Of a DNA stretch of 64,000 nucleotides, positions 45,884 through 60,800 are shown one piece after another. Position 1 is the first letter of the stretch; each line of letters begins with the position of its first letter. Source of the DNA: Spinacia oleracea (lineage: Eukaryota > Streptophyta > Magnoliopsida > Caryophyllales > Amaranthaceae); contig NC_079489.1 of the NCBI RefSeq assembly GCF_020520425.1, positions 15,214,001 to 15,278,000 on the forward strand, read 5' to 3'. Position numbers and translations under genes: made by a program. The notes below the pieces were generated by a model. That model ran no database searches, was not told the origin of the DNA, and worked only from the letters and a program-made list of their open reading frames with translations.

Positions 45884-48800
45884 TCATCCAGACTTTCTGC
45901 TCAAATAATGATCTCCAACACTCAGGAATACATGTTGTCCCAGCAGTACGTCAACTGATGGTTGATCTTTGATGCAGTTAACTCTAATCTGAAAATTGTT
46001 AAGAATATATAAGAGAAAATTAGAGATAAATTTTAAGGGAAGCAAGTCGGTTTCCTTAGAGTCACAAATGACACAACACAGGGACATTACCTTGCCATTC
46101 CCGGCATTAAATTCAGACTTCAGGTTGTTAGAATCTCTTGATCTAAGGTAAACCTGTAAACCATGTGCGAAGGTTGTGTTTCCTGCAATTGCACAAATGT
46201 GGTGTGAGGGTCAAGCTGAAATTGATAACTAAGTGATAATACGGAGTAGTTTACATAAGATTTAAGAACTCAAACCTTCATATAATCCGAGCAGAGCTTC
46301 ATCATTGAACATCAATGTTGGCCTTGACAGACTGATTGTGAACGACATGTCATATACACCATCAAAAGCTTCTTCGCTGAGAATAACCTGTAAATTATAT
46401 GAACCAAGTAGCAAATGCTCAGATAAACAACTTCAAAAGATTTGCAACGTCTTTAATAGAATTGCAGGGCTGTAGGCATATACTATATTCAAGCTTAAAT
46501 TTCTTTTCACCTCCTAAGTCCTAACAAGGTTTCTTCAAATTCAAATTACATTATCAAAAGAATATACACTCTGTAAAAACTTAGTCAATCTGTCTTGCAG
46601 AAGCAAATTTATGTCGACTATACATCATTAATGGAAATACGACTTCCTTTATTGTATACACAACCAATAAGTGAGGTTCTAGTGAGACAATAACAATGAC
46701 AGTGACAGTGACGGCACAATAGACCGTGCAATGATCTGCTCTGATAATTATGGATTTGGTTTTTTTAATTCAAAAAGGAACGTTTGTCACCAATAAACAC
46801 AGTAATCGTAAAGGATATAATAAAGCAAGTTTTAATGTATGCTATATAAGCAATGAATTTTGCGCAACACAACAATCAATTAGGTCATTTAGATGAACAA
46901 ATTACTAGGTCATTTAGATGAAAAATTTACTACACATGCACAAATATGTCAAGCAAACAATATAAGAACTTACTGCATGAGACGGCATGAAATCTGCAAG
47001 AAGTAACGGGGAGCCAATAGCCTCCTTTATGTATTGTTCCTGCACAACAAATAATATACTCATTAAGTATTTGCAGTTTAAAATGATAGGAAATCAATAA
47101 AAGAACATAGGTGAAAAGTGTTAAAAGTTCAATGCTGCCAGAATGAATCAACAGCACCAGACATCTCTAACAATGGTGTATGCACCAGATTTGTCTACTG
47201 GCTACTCAGCAACTGATACAAAAGTTAGGTTGAAATATTATAGTAATTAGTTACTCCGAATGATAGAGCAAGAAACAATAGGTGTCATGTTCTTAATTGA
47301 CTTTACCAGGTTCATTTGGCAAAGGCCTTGGGTTTCATTCTTGTCCAGTTGCATAAGACCAAGAATTGAATCGGTTAATAAGGAGGTGGGTCGTCTAAGA
47401 GTCTGCAACTTCCTTGTACTGAAAGCATGTCTATAAAATATAAATGGCTATGTATTCATTTGGCAAGAGAACGAGTTTAATTGTTCTGGAAGAATGTGTG
47501 ATGGAGAAGTAAGAGTCAATGAAAGTGCTGGAATGGTTTGCTCTCATAAAGCTGACAATAGGAAACTGAAGGAGTTTCTGAACCAAGAAGTTTTTCCTCG
47601 GGTTGATATACTGCATTTGATGGTTCTTCAGAAGCTATGAAATTTTCTTAGGCTATACATATGATGTCCACCCTTGTTCTAGGCTTCCAGTACTTCATAG
47701 GTAGGATTCCTTTGCCTGATACAGTTTTGCACATAGTATAGGGCTTTGTATTGTTGTAACTTGTAACGGTGGATCTCAAAGATTTTAGTAAATTTTACTT
47801 ATTTACCACAAACAAAAAAGTTCGACAGATTTCAAATGGAAACCATTAACGGCAACTCCTTTGCCAATCATAAAAAATGCAAGGAGTGCGAGTTGAGTCA
47901 AAATGTATCCCACTACACCATTCATATTTACTTCAACCAGTGTCAAGCCCTGGAGGCGGGAGAGGGGAGATGAGGTGGAGAACAGCACAGAAATCTATAC
48001 TTCAGCAATCCATATATTATGATAAGGATCTCATTACCTGTGAACTCAGAGCCTGCTTCAAGGTTGGTGCGTCCTTTTCTGATGGACTAAAGTACACTTC
48101 CACAACATCAGTAGGTTCAAGACTTGCCTTTTTCCGCAACTTTTGGATACGGTTAACAACCTAGAAGGTTTCGGAAAAGGACAAAAAAAAAACTTTGATT
48201 AGGATAATAAAGAGTCAATGCAGCTTTGCTTCAACTTTTTCTAGGCTCCTGTCATCTGAAACTCAACTCTCACTAAACTAATTTTCAAAGGAAAAGCCTA
48301 CTTACAATGTCAACACATTCAACACGATTTTGTGAGTTTAATGTATTAGAATCAGGGAACATTCAGTAGATGAGGTTGGCAAAAGAAGGGCACATGAAAT
48401 TCCTTGTATAATTGCACAGAAATGATAATGAAAGCAGACAGCAGATACAAGTAAATGTTCCACTGAAAACATTAAATGAGAATGGTCACTGACAAACCTC
48501 GCGAGCTACTCCAGCTTCAACCAATGATTCATCAGCATGTAGGTCAAGAATAACCAACACATCACCTGCAACGTGAGTTGAAGCTGTAAGGGGCAGCACA
48601 GTCACAAATTAACATGTTCACCTTAAATGTACTTTACAATAATTATTACCATCTCCAGCAGCATCAATTTCCTTTTCTGTTGTGTTATCAGGGCGTTTGA
48701 AATCCCTCAAAACCTGGAAATTCATATAAGCACAGTACATTTAAATGATTTGTTGACTTGAATGAATGCAAAGAAAATCTAAGGGTACAAATGATAGATG

Positions 48801-51800
48801 TGAGTACATATTTCAAATTGAACTTGGTTAGGCTGTCAAATTTTCTATTGGGATTCAATTAGAAAAAAGATCTACCATTATTTGAGCTTGTGCTTGTTGA
48901 GTAATAGAAACATTATCCTTATCTAATATATGAGTTCAGAATTGTTAAATGTTATTTTAGGCAGGACCAAACAACACCTCTGTGATTACACTTGAACTGC
49001 ATATCCACAGCCATCATATAAATTTGTTTGATACCCATATCATAAAAGACTTCAGGAAAATCATATACTTGTACTTTTAATATAGCAATCTCTTAGGCAA
49101 ATACCGACATAAGTTCAGCACAGAAATAAACCTTAATGTCACTCAGCTTCAAACAGTGGCCAGCGATGGTTACTTCTCCAGCTTCCTCAAATGCTAATAT
49201 GTCCTTCTGGGACATTGCCTTGACTTCCTTTGCAACCACTCCCATAGATTTACCAAGCCTCTTGCCAAGCACACTAGGAGAACAGACGCATATCAATTTA
49301 CCACAGCTATTACCTGACAATGTCTATCAAATAAAAAAATCCATCCCCCCCCCCCCCCCCCCCCCCCACAAACAAACACTCTCGAGCACACAAAAAAGAT
49401 ATGATTGTGTAGCATACCTAAAATCAGGCTCAGCACGAAGAGAAGCATATCTCAATGGATCGTCACAAGGAACAAGAGATCTAATATTAAGCTCTTCAAG
49501 AACATACTGCAAATCACAGGCCCATAAACAAAAAAATTTCAAGTGAAGGAAACATAACAATTGAGAAAGAGATAAAGCCCGCAGGACACATAGTTTTCTA
49601 GAGAGCACGAAGCCGGAAATATTACAAATAAGCCCTATCCCAAGCACACGTCCTTAATCTAAACTCTCCACTAAATGGATCAAGGTGGGACATGGCAGAA
49701 TCATCCAATGTGCCAGTCCAGGATCACAAATTTCGCAGTGTTCGACAACCATTTTGTCACCCCCCCCCCCCCCCCCCACCCACACACCACCTCAACACAA
49801 AATATGCTCAAGCGAGGAAAAAAGAGAAAATTTAATTGTTAGAGTAAACCAAAACACATAGATTGCATGCTGAGACTGCAAATTGTGTGAAAGTGGATTG
49901 GGTCTGCCTAGAAAGAAAATTCTTAATCTCTCTTGACAAAAATTCCAAGTTTTGAATTAATGTCCTTCCACTGAATTCTTGTGGATGGTATTATCCTACA
50001 GATTTAATTTCAAATGGAATTTGGTTACCAATCACTTAAGAGAATCTCTGCTAACGTCCATGAGGACCATGACTTAGTGGTCATAAAACCAACTAATATT
50101 GATGAATTGTCAGAAACAAAATCAATTCCAACCGGATGCATGTGAATATGACAACAGCGCAGTTAAGTGTACAACATAATGAAGATCACAGGATGATGTG
50201 AAGCTATAAATAATTGCTGGATTGGCTGCAACTCATGACTGTACTGTTTTTCTTTCTTGTTTTAAAAACTTCGGGAGGCAGCAGCAGTTTGAAGTAAAAA
50301 AGTTGTCAAATTCATCTACCAAGGTCCAAGGCAATCTTTCCTGATTAAATTCCCACCCCCGTTCACGCGGTTCAATGAAACTCAAATCTATGCAATGACC
50401 CAATACACCTTTGAAATATATGTACCTCTCTTAGTCTTCCGGCAATATCATCAAGAAAATCTCTGTCAGGATGTACCACCACCATCTCCCTGTACTCCCG
50501 ATAACAACCAGAAAGTCTAATGAGCCAGTAGCTACATGGAATATAAATAAAGAAGCAAAACAAATGTAAGTCACAAAATACTACCTTAGGGGTGTCTTTA
50601 AAGGCTTGTTGTGACGCTCACGGATATTACGTGCAAGATCAATGATCTTTGTCATCCGTGACACACTTTGGACGATGCGCTCTTCTCCCTAAATTACAAG
50701 AATTAAATTAGAGTGAGCTTTAATTGTGTGATTATGTTATGAAATTCCTTTCACAAAATAAAAAAAATCCCCAGTTGCTTTATTTTCTTGAAGTTCATGC
50801 CAAAGAGACTACCTTTCCTTCTTCTTCAGGGAAACTGCAATAATGAATGCTCTCTTCTGCTACATCACAAACTTTTCTCAAATTTTGGTATAGAACTTCG
50901 GTGAAGAATGGTGTCAATGGAGCCATAGCTATACATGAAGTTAGCAGTACCTAGAACCATAATCAGTGAAAACTGATTAAAGAGTATAATATAACAGATT
51001 GACGCCATGAGCTATAATGACATGCTTGTCAGCTTTCAATGAGCAAAAAAGTTATTCATGTCAACCAGACCACGCAGCATATAACTGACAGTACTGACTT
51101 TGTGACAAAATATCTTAAAAGGAGCCATGTAAAACCACCAGGAGACTCTTATCTTCAGACCATGAGGCTAAGAGTTTAATCCTCACCCAGCAAACCTCGT
51201 GGCCTGTTGGGCCAATGGAGGGCTGAGCTAGGAATCCTAATTCCTTTTCGAAAATTTTTAAGGCAACAAGGACAGCTGAATGATACTGACCCACAGACAG
51301 AAAATTGTACAAAACAGGAATGCGTTGTAACCTCTTTCACTGTAGATACACTTGTTTACGAAATACATCAAAAAATAATAAAATATACTTCCTCCATTCC
51401 ATATATATTGCACTATGGAGAGTTACGCGCTTTCCAAAACACGACTTTGACCCTTTATATCTCGAATTATGCGTAAATAAAAATTATGAAAAGTTGATAT
51501 TTGGAAAGTATATATCGATACAAATCTAACAATATAACACATGACTACATTTTCCTTACGGATAAATCACAAAAGATGGTCAAATGTGATTGTGTGAATA
51601 GTGTAAAAATCCAAATGGTGCAGGGGAACGGAGGAAGTTCATTTTCCATTAGAAAAAATTTCACTGGTATAAGTTTATAGTTGCATCGATCATGGAATAG
51701 TAACTCATGTGACAATCAACCGAAATCATCCTATACGAATGACATGTTGCCATTTGGAAAGCAAATAATTAACACATATGACCCTAAGACTTTATGAGAA

Positions 51801-54800
51801 GTACATTACAGCTAACTACCGTGCAATGTATATCTAGAATTCTAGATATATTACTACACAAATTGGTTCACTCCCTTACTAGGACAAACCTTTAATTACA
51901 AGCATACTATATAACTCCCTCTGTTTCAAAATGCAAGGCACACATGATTCATGAATCATAAAATTGCATTTTAACTCTTGAATACTCTTAGCACATGTTG
52001 ATAGACGCTAAAAGAAAAAGAAAAAACTATCATAAAACAACTAGCTTATAGATTCCACACAGAAAGAGAGAAAGGGAATGTCAACATGCTAGAACCTTGA
52101 AAACTACACTTCCAAGGACATCATATCAGATCAAAGCATATTGTAAGCCAATATTAACAAGCTAGCTTACAATGAAGGACAATACTCAGGTCAAGAACGT
52201 AACATACATGGTAAAGAGTGGACAGTGCAATTTTGCAGTCTTCCTCTCCAGTACGACCTTTTAGCCGCTTACGGTTGAACCTCACGTAGATGTTCGTCAG
52301 ATCATCAAGAAATTTTAGTAGCTGAGGAACCACCTGCAAAAATGATGTAAAGAGGTCAAAAAGAATTTCAAGCAATCCAAATTACTACGCAGTTAGTTTA
52401 AAAAAGGATTCTAATTATCAGCACACTACATGGGATACAACTCATAGAAGTCTGGATAAAAAGAATTATTCGGAAATAAAATTACTGTATCATTGAGCAA
52501 AAGAATGTAATGCAGAGGACAAAATAGTCCTCTAGAAACTGAATTAGACCAAAAGCATGTGGACCACACTTTACATAATCCAACAAAGACCTACAGAAAG
52601 GCCCTACAAAGTAACACCAAAAAGAAACCAGAGAGGACACAAGATTTTGTGAATTGAGGAGAGCAATAATTATTTTGTGTAACAACATTCTATTTTTCGT
52701 CACTATTTCCAATTCTATCCAAAATGGAGGATGTATGCAAGCACTTGTCTACCCAGAGGCAAAGAGGCTACTCCCATCAAAAATCTTTAGCCAAATATGT
52801 AGACCTGTGTGCTACATAAGATGAGCAATGAAAAATAAATAATGGCGCTAGTATAAGAGCCATTAAATTTTTCCTATCAAAATGCAAATCTGAAAAGTAA
52901 AAGAAAAAAAAGAAAAAAAAAAAAAAAAGAGGTCCAGTAAGCTTTGACAGCTATATGTGAAAAGGAATTACCTACCCTCTGGAAAGATTGGTGCCTTATT
53001 AAAGGAATAAATTCATATGGCATACCAAATAAAAAAAATGAAACTACTTTGATTAGAAATAAGTAACGAACCGTATACAACCGGTAAGCCTCCATTTCTT
53101 GTCGGACAAAATGAACCAGGTGTTGGGTCGCCGAATTGATCCACTGGTCAAGGACATTGGAAGAGTTCTTTAGAGCACTTCGATCAACCGGAATGAAAGT
53201 TCCAAAACCTTCAATTTCAAGTCTCTTTGCATTCTGAACAAGAAATCTATATGCATTGTACCACGGAAGGAAGACATCTCTAATCTGCACGTCCATCAAA
53301 CCAGACGATGGTAAAACATATTGAAATATTAGTCTATATATATAAAGAAAATTTATCATAAACCAAACTCCAAAATAATACGGAGTATATTCTTGTAACA
53401 AAATAGTCAAAGTACTGAGAGGAAGTCGCCCTTACCATACCAAACACTCCCTCCTTTTTGAACCGTAAAGGCTCTGCACGAACAACTGGCGAATTTACAA
53501 TATACAACCGCAATGCATCCTATACAAAATGTATACTATGTCAAGACGTATAAGGAACATTTTCAAGTCTTATTGATTCCACACAAAAAGCGCCTTCAAC
53601 ATACAGAACAAATGAAAGAAGGAGAAGTACACAACACTTACAGCTCCATACTCATTAAGAATTTCTGAGGGTGCAGGGTAGTTCTTGAGTCTCTTACTCA
53701 TCTTTTTTCCATCTTCAGCAAGGACAAGCCCGTTGCAGATAAGATTTCTAAAAGCAGGCTTACCAAATAATGCAGTGGAAAGAACCATCAATGTATAAAA
53801 CCTACAAGTGGAAGTGAAATAAACATGAAATTACACTTATATTAGCACATTCATATCTGTCAGAATGTCTTGTCCACCATCTAAAAAGCCAATAACCCAA
53901 ATAGGTAAGACAGACCCATTTTGGCAACTTAGATTTCTGTTGACAATCAAAAATTACTCCAAGGGTAAATTTCATCAACATCAACACCAATGCCTCTAAA
54001 AAAGCGAAGCACTAAGTAGAATAACGAGGTCAAATGCACACCGCCTTAAATCCATGATACCAACGACATTTTCAAGTGACCTTTAATCAGTGTATATTTC
54101 AATTCTTGGCTTCCTAACAGAAAAATCACACCATAGAATACTTCTGCTTCCTTATCATAAGATCGTTACTCTTTTTTAAGGCTACCCTACAGATATTGTC
54201 TTCTTTACAATTAACTATATACATATATATTGAATCAACTACCCTTATAACCAATCCCAATTACTTACAGGCAAGAAGGACAATAGTGTATGTTCAAGAG
54301 AAGAAGATACTAACCACCCACGAGTTTGATCCAGTCCTTCAGCCACAAAATGCCCAGGGAAGTTTTTTTCAAATAGCTCACGATTTTCAAATGGATAGTG
54401 GATGTATGCATAAGGCATAGCACCACTCTCAAACCAGCAATCAAAAACCTGCAGGAATAACATTATTTAAAAATGAAAAAGCCACAATTTTATACTCCTA
54501 TTACTATATACAACAAGTGCAAGGGGAAAAAATACATTCTTGGCACAAAAATTTGCAGTCTTATTCTGAATCAAACTCTGCAATGTTAAACAATCCAATC
54601 GACTTAAACTCTGCTAGAACCTGTTAGGCTACTGAAACCAATTGCACTAATGCTATTGAAATATCCAATGTAAACATGTTACTCATAAATTGCAAACATC
54701 GCAATTTAGATGACTTCCTTAAATAGAAAACATAGCTATTTTTGTTTCTCCTTTTTTACAATAAAACTTCTAGTTTTACACAATGGAACTTCTTTAACCC

Positions 54801-57800
54801 AAAATTTAAAAAAATTAAAAAAAATTAGTTATGTTTGTATTTCCTTATCTTCTAGACAAAAGATATTGATTTAATGATATACATAATATCTCAATAGATA
54901 TATGTTAATACATCACAAGAATCCCTGGAAAGCTGATACAGCAAAAGCTAAAAAGCACAGCAGGGGTGCCTAAATATTACAAGGTAAATTACTCAAAAAC
55001 AGAAAGAAAAACACGCCAACTGTCAAAAAGTAACTCGTATTAAATCCAAATTCATATATAAATCTAATTAAAAGTTATATGCCCTGATTAAAATGTCTTA
55101 CATCATCCACACGTCGGAGGACACCGTTTCCATCCTTGGACGGAATAGTAATGTGGTCGATGAAGTGGCGATGCAAATCAGTAACCTGTAGAAGATATAT
55201 TGTTAGTAAAGCACATATATACAAACATAAAAGAAACATTACATAAAATTCAACCAACAAAAAGGACACAACCAGAAATGAGATAAACACAAAATGTATA
55301 TCCAAACCATCGTTACAAGAAGACAAAAAAAACAGCATGCTGTGAACAGCATATTTTTCACAAATCTTAAGGTCTGAACAAATCTGGATCATCAGAACTT
55401 AGCTTTAGGTGAAGATCCATATCACACTGGTTAGCAAGAAAATTCAAGATTTTACTGTCTCTTGACTTGCAACAGAAGCAAGATATTCCCAGGGTATAAC
55501 CCCCTACACCAAGTCGCCAACCATCCAGAAACATTCCAAGGCACTACTCCAAAGATTATGTTTAGATAGGTCCCATGATCCAAGTGATAAAAATTGTCTA
55601 GAGAGTTCTGACTAAGCTATACCATATCTAAATGCAGACATTGCATGCTTAAAATTTTAAAAACACATTTATGGCAACCATTTTAAAAGAGTGCATAAAA
55701 AGTAAGGGCATTTAAGGACATGGATTATATTGACAGATACTTCTTTTGTTCTTTTTTAAATGACACAATTATTTAGGCACGTTTGTCAATGCACGATTTT
55801 AAACATTAATATCTTCAATTATGGATAAGAAAAAATATTAAAATTTGATATTTAAAAACTATTTATTGAGACGAATCTAATAAGACCCCGCACGACTATG
55901 TTTTTTTTATCACAAAAGGAAGTCAAAGGAGCTTGTAAGAATAATGTCAAAAACTCAATTGTGTCATGTAAATGAGAACGGAGGAAGTATATTATTACCT
56001 GCAAAAACTCATCATGATTACACCTAAGAATCTTAATTAATATTCATCCTATTGTAGATAACAAGTTCAGAAAACAATCTCCTCAACATTGTGCTCCTGG
56101 GGGTGAAAAGATTCCTAATTACCACAAGATTTTAAATTTAATTGTGCCGGAATTTGTTAAGCCAAATTAAAAAAAAAGTTCCTTTTTTGTGCCAAATTAT
56201 TTTTAGGCAAATTTGCCAAAAAGGACCTTTTATAACTCAAATTTTGCAAGAAAGGACCTTATATAATTTTTTTTGTGAAAACACACCTTAAAGTAATTTT
56301 TTTTGCGAGAAAGGACCTAAGGAAAGTTTCTAGCATTGACTGAGCTTTTCCGGCCATTAACTTGCACGTGAGCAGCACGTGTGGCTTACGTTAGCTAAAG
56401 ACAATGATTTTCCCGACTCTTGAATTTTCAAACTTGATTTTATTTCGGGTTTTTTTTTCAACTTTAGGTTTTAAAGCTTAGAATTTTGGAGGAAAATTGG
56501 GTGTGATAAGCAAAATAATGCCACACGTGCTTCTCACGTGCAAGTCAATGGCCGGAAAAGCTCAGTCAATGCCGGAAATTTACTTTTGGTTGTCTTTCGC
56601 AAAAAAAAATTACATTAACGTGTGATTTCACAAAAAATAAATTATATAAGGTCCTTTCTCGCAAAAAAATTTACATTAAGGTGTTATTTCACAAAAAAAA
56701 TTATATAAGGTCCTTTCTCGCAAAATTTGGGTTATAAAAGGTCCTTTTTAATAAATTTGCCTTATTTTTAACTTGAAAATAAAAAACAGATGCTAAGCCA
56801 AACAACTTCCTTTTTACAATCAATTATTAAGCTATTTTCTCTGCCATCCAACCCTCCCTCCTTCCATAAATGCGTAGTAAATGTATTTTCTCTCTACTTC
56901 TCTCAATCCTGCCAACAAGCATGTTATCATGATTCACCCCTCCTCTCCATCCTCGTATTTCTAGAATAAAAGAGTAAATACACATCGAAAGCAAGGTGGG
57001 TGTCATCATGCCTGATGCACCAAACTATACATATTCAGTTAGACTACAGATCTAATGGGTATTGTAACCATAGAAATTAACTCCAGTATAATCCTGAGTC
57101 CACTTTTTACCATGATCCTTTATAGATTCCCTGTATCCTTTCTTGAAACTTCTTTCTAGAAGTTGTTAATACAACAAACTCATAAAGACGCCTCAAGGTT
57201 ATTTAAACCACAGGTCAACAACTTAAGAGTGGCAACTAGAAACTAAAAAATCAGAAAATAAGTTGAAGAAATCAATCCTTAAGGCTCATCACTCTAATCA
57301 AAGGACATCACAACTTCTTATCACAAATAGTGACCTCAACATACACTGGACGAGCCACGTCCCATTTTCCTAACAAGACTGAACCCCTTATCCCAACCAT
57401 AGCCTTTTCACAAGTACCCCCTCTTCTCTTGTGAACAATCTCCATGAAACTTTAGTTCCTTGTCTCTACAACTGCATACGTCTCTTCTCAACATAATAAA
57501 AAGAAAGGTCACTTTCTGACATCTTATCTTCAATAGATCAGCCAACTTGCCTCTGACCACTTTAATCTTGAACTGATCCTTCCTACTATTGCTAATCTTT
57601 TAAAATTATAAACTAAATTAGAATATACTTTCTTGGATAATATAGATATATATCCAGAAAGTATGGCAGTAGCCAGTAACCCTCTGGAAATTTGCATGAA
57701 ACAATTTACTGGAAGTATCCATGACATCCATCATAGGACAATACTCTCATATAGGTGCAAACCATGCTACCCAGGATAAGAATCTCTTTGTCAACGTGTA

Positions 57801-60800
57801 CACCTAAACGTTAAGAAATTCAGTATTTTCCAATCTTGTAACCATGTCCAAGGCATCACATTGTGACCAAATCTCCAAAACATACAAAAATTTAAGTTAG
57901 CTAAGAAACCAAAGTAACATGGGCAACTGGGCATGTAGAAGAATTTTAGTCAGTGCAAAAAACCCATGTTGTAAATCAAATTAACATGATTTTACTACAA
58001 ACAAGAGGATCTTTCCTATCATGGAAAAAATACAGTAACCATCACATCAAAGTTTCAATACAGAATATGACATTAGAATTATTTACTTGGAAACATGAGA
58101 GTGTGTGACAGCTAAGAAAGCTAATTAATCATATAATGCATCTCCCCTTAGGCAAAAGTACCAGCTTAAGTAGTAAAGGATATGACAAACCTTTTCCCCT
58201 GATTCTCTTTCAAGTTCCTCAATGGATGAAATGACTCTCATTTCCTTTCCATCCTCACTCATCCAAATAGGAAGAGGTGTGCCCCAAAATCTGCTTCGAC
58301 TAACAGCCCAATCTCTAGCATTTTCGAGCCAATTGTGGAAACGTTTCTCCTACAAGTTATAGAAACCAAACATGATATTACAACACAGAAAAATCAAATA
58401 ACCATGAATATTCGAAAAATATAATGACTAAACTGAAAGAGAACCTTGACAAAATCAGGAACCCAGTAGGTCTTCTTATTATTCTCAAGCAATTGGTCTT
58501 TGATCTGTTCCACTCGAATAAACCTGCATATATAATATAGCAAAACAGTGACTAAATATTATCTTGCAACAAAAAAAGAAACATATTCAGAGCTGAATTA
58601 TGCAAAATTTTGAATGCAACTATTGCAGCAAAAGCATAAGACAGCCATCCATCAATATTGAACATGTAATATCAAAACGCTAGGACAACGCCCAGATTAC
58701 TATAATTATCACACACAAAAAGAGACACCCAATTGCTACCAATCCCATTGTACATACCAGCTGGGAACAGCTCTGTAAATGAGAGGGGTTTCAGATCTCC
58801 AACAGAAGGGATAAGAGTGGGTAAAACTTCCTTGTTTGAGGAGCCTGCCTCGTTGCTGTGAAACAAAAGGAGAATACCATGAGAATACAAGAATTTGCAT
58901 CTGTATCAGACTAGCCAATTCAAAGAGAAAAGAAAACAAGCACCAGCACTACAATTACTTCCCCACATGGGACTGACAAACCCCTTTATTAAATTGTCAC
59001 TTATGGGGACAAAACAGAATGAGAAAATCAAATATCCTTGCCTTTACTGCATTTATAATTTCTTTATCAGCATCCTTGACGTACAGTCCTTTAAATTCAG
59101 AAACTTTTTCAATGAAGCGCCCATCTTCATCAACAGCTACGATCAAGTCTGGCCCCTGAACATGCCGAGTGAGAAAATCAGTACCAGAAACAACCAGTGT
59201 TGAGATTACAAATAAAAAGCTAGTAGCTAACCAGTTCGATTATTTTGTTCTCAAGGCACACACGGTAATCATCTTCTCCGAATGCTGGAGCACAATGAAC
59301 AACTCCAGTTCCACTATCATCTGTCACATAGTTGTCTGCCACAACCTTGAAAGCCACGTCAGAAAACTCGTTGAAATAGTCAAACAAAGGTACGTACCTG
59401 CAACCATGACATTTGAATTTCGAATATCAGAATCAAGACGAGAAGATTAAAAAAAAAAAAAGAGAAGACAAGATGACCTCAAGGCCCTCAAGAAGGCAAG
59501 AGGAAAAAATTATCAAGCCAGGGACACATCATTCAAATTGTCCTAATGCGTAATATTTTTTTTACGTATTGTTGTCTTTTTTACAATCCATATCGAGAAT
59601 GAAGTGAGGAACTCATAGGACAAAAGTTCCTTGTAAAACCACTAATCAGAACGTGGAAATGTGGAATAAGACTCTTCAGCCCAACAAGAAGCGTTTCATC
59701 CTCAAAAACCCTTGGATTGAGTGTAACACTGCAGCTGGTAAAATCAAACTGCACATGAAGGGAACATAACTAATTCAAGGAAACCTACAAAGAATTTCGG
59801 TTCAATGAACAAACAAGACCAAGTTTCAAAGGTAGACCAAAAGTACCAAATAATATCATATTCTAGGTCTGCAATATGAAATGAGAGGAAAAGAAGAAAT
59901 AAAATGCTCTCATCTCAAAATCAATTCATGAGTTCATGACAGAGAGGAACAGCGATGGTGTGTCCTTTTATTCAAAAGTAACAGAAGCAGAATACTGGAA
60001 AAAACCTAGTGCCGGTCCCTCCAAATTTCCAACCATTACAAAAATGTAGTGATACAATACAAGTAAATTATCCAGAATCAATTCCTCGTGACAATCACCA
60101 GAAAAGATTACCAATAAAAATGTTACTCTTGACCCTTGATTTGCACAATTAGTTTTTTACGGAGAGATTACCAACAGCTCATACTTATGATCAAGGAGTC
60201 AAAGATTACAACGGTTACCAATTTTAAGAGAACAGTTTTAAACTCATCCCCCTCAGGGATGCCATTGAAAGGAAAAGATTAACATAACCTACCCTTTCTA
60301 TGTTGATATTAAGTTGGCTTTTGTTTCCACTCAGAATATCACTTAACACCACTGGGCATAATTAAACAGCTAAGAAAACATGTGCAAGAAAATGTTCCTG
60401 AAGGGTCCCTTATCCCCCCATCCTGGAGTCACTGATCTCAGGTAAACAAAACCTAGAACCTCCACCTCCTACCATGTGGAGGCCTCTGTCAATAAAGCTT
60501 GCCATTTAAATAGCGAACATGCGCACAGTATCCTAATTACCCCCTCTCATACACAATTAGTTCCCTTTTAGCTACACCTGTGGTAAAAACAAGCTTCTAT
60601 TAGCAAATCAGTAAGATACCCAACCCATAGACAAAAATAAATGTTTCCCGAGTAAATAACTGGCAGTGAAGCAACTGATTCTCATCAATTGTCATCATTC
60701 ACAAGGGATCAAGAAGCAGCTAACATATCACACATGGTTTCCATAAATATTTCTAAGTCCCCTTGTTTCGAACTGTTTCCTTTCTTTTAATCCAACATAT

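Noticed and set aside
51914-51950. CTCCCTCTGTTTCAAAATGC as a MITE end in an IleRS intron
   Set aside because: No inverse partner or target duplication was seen nearby.
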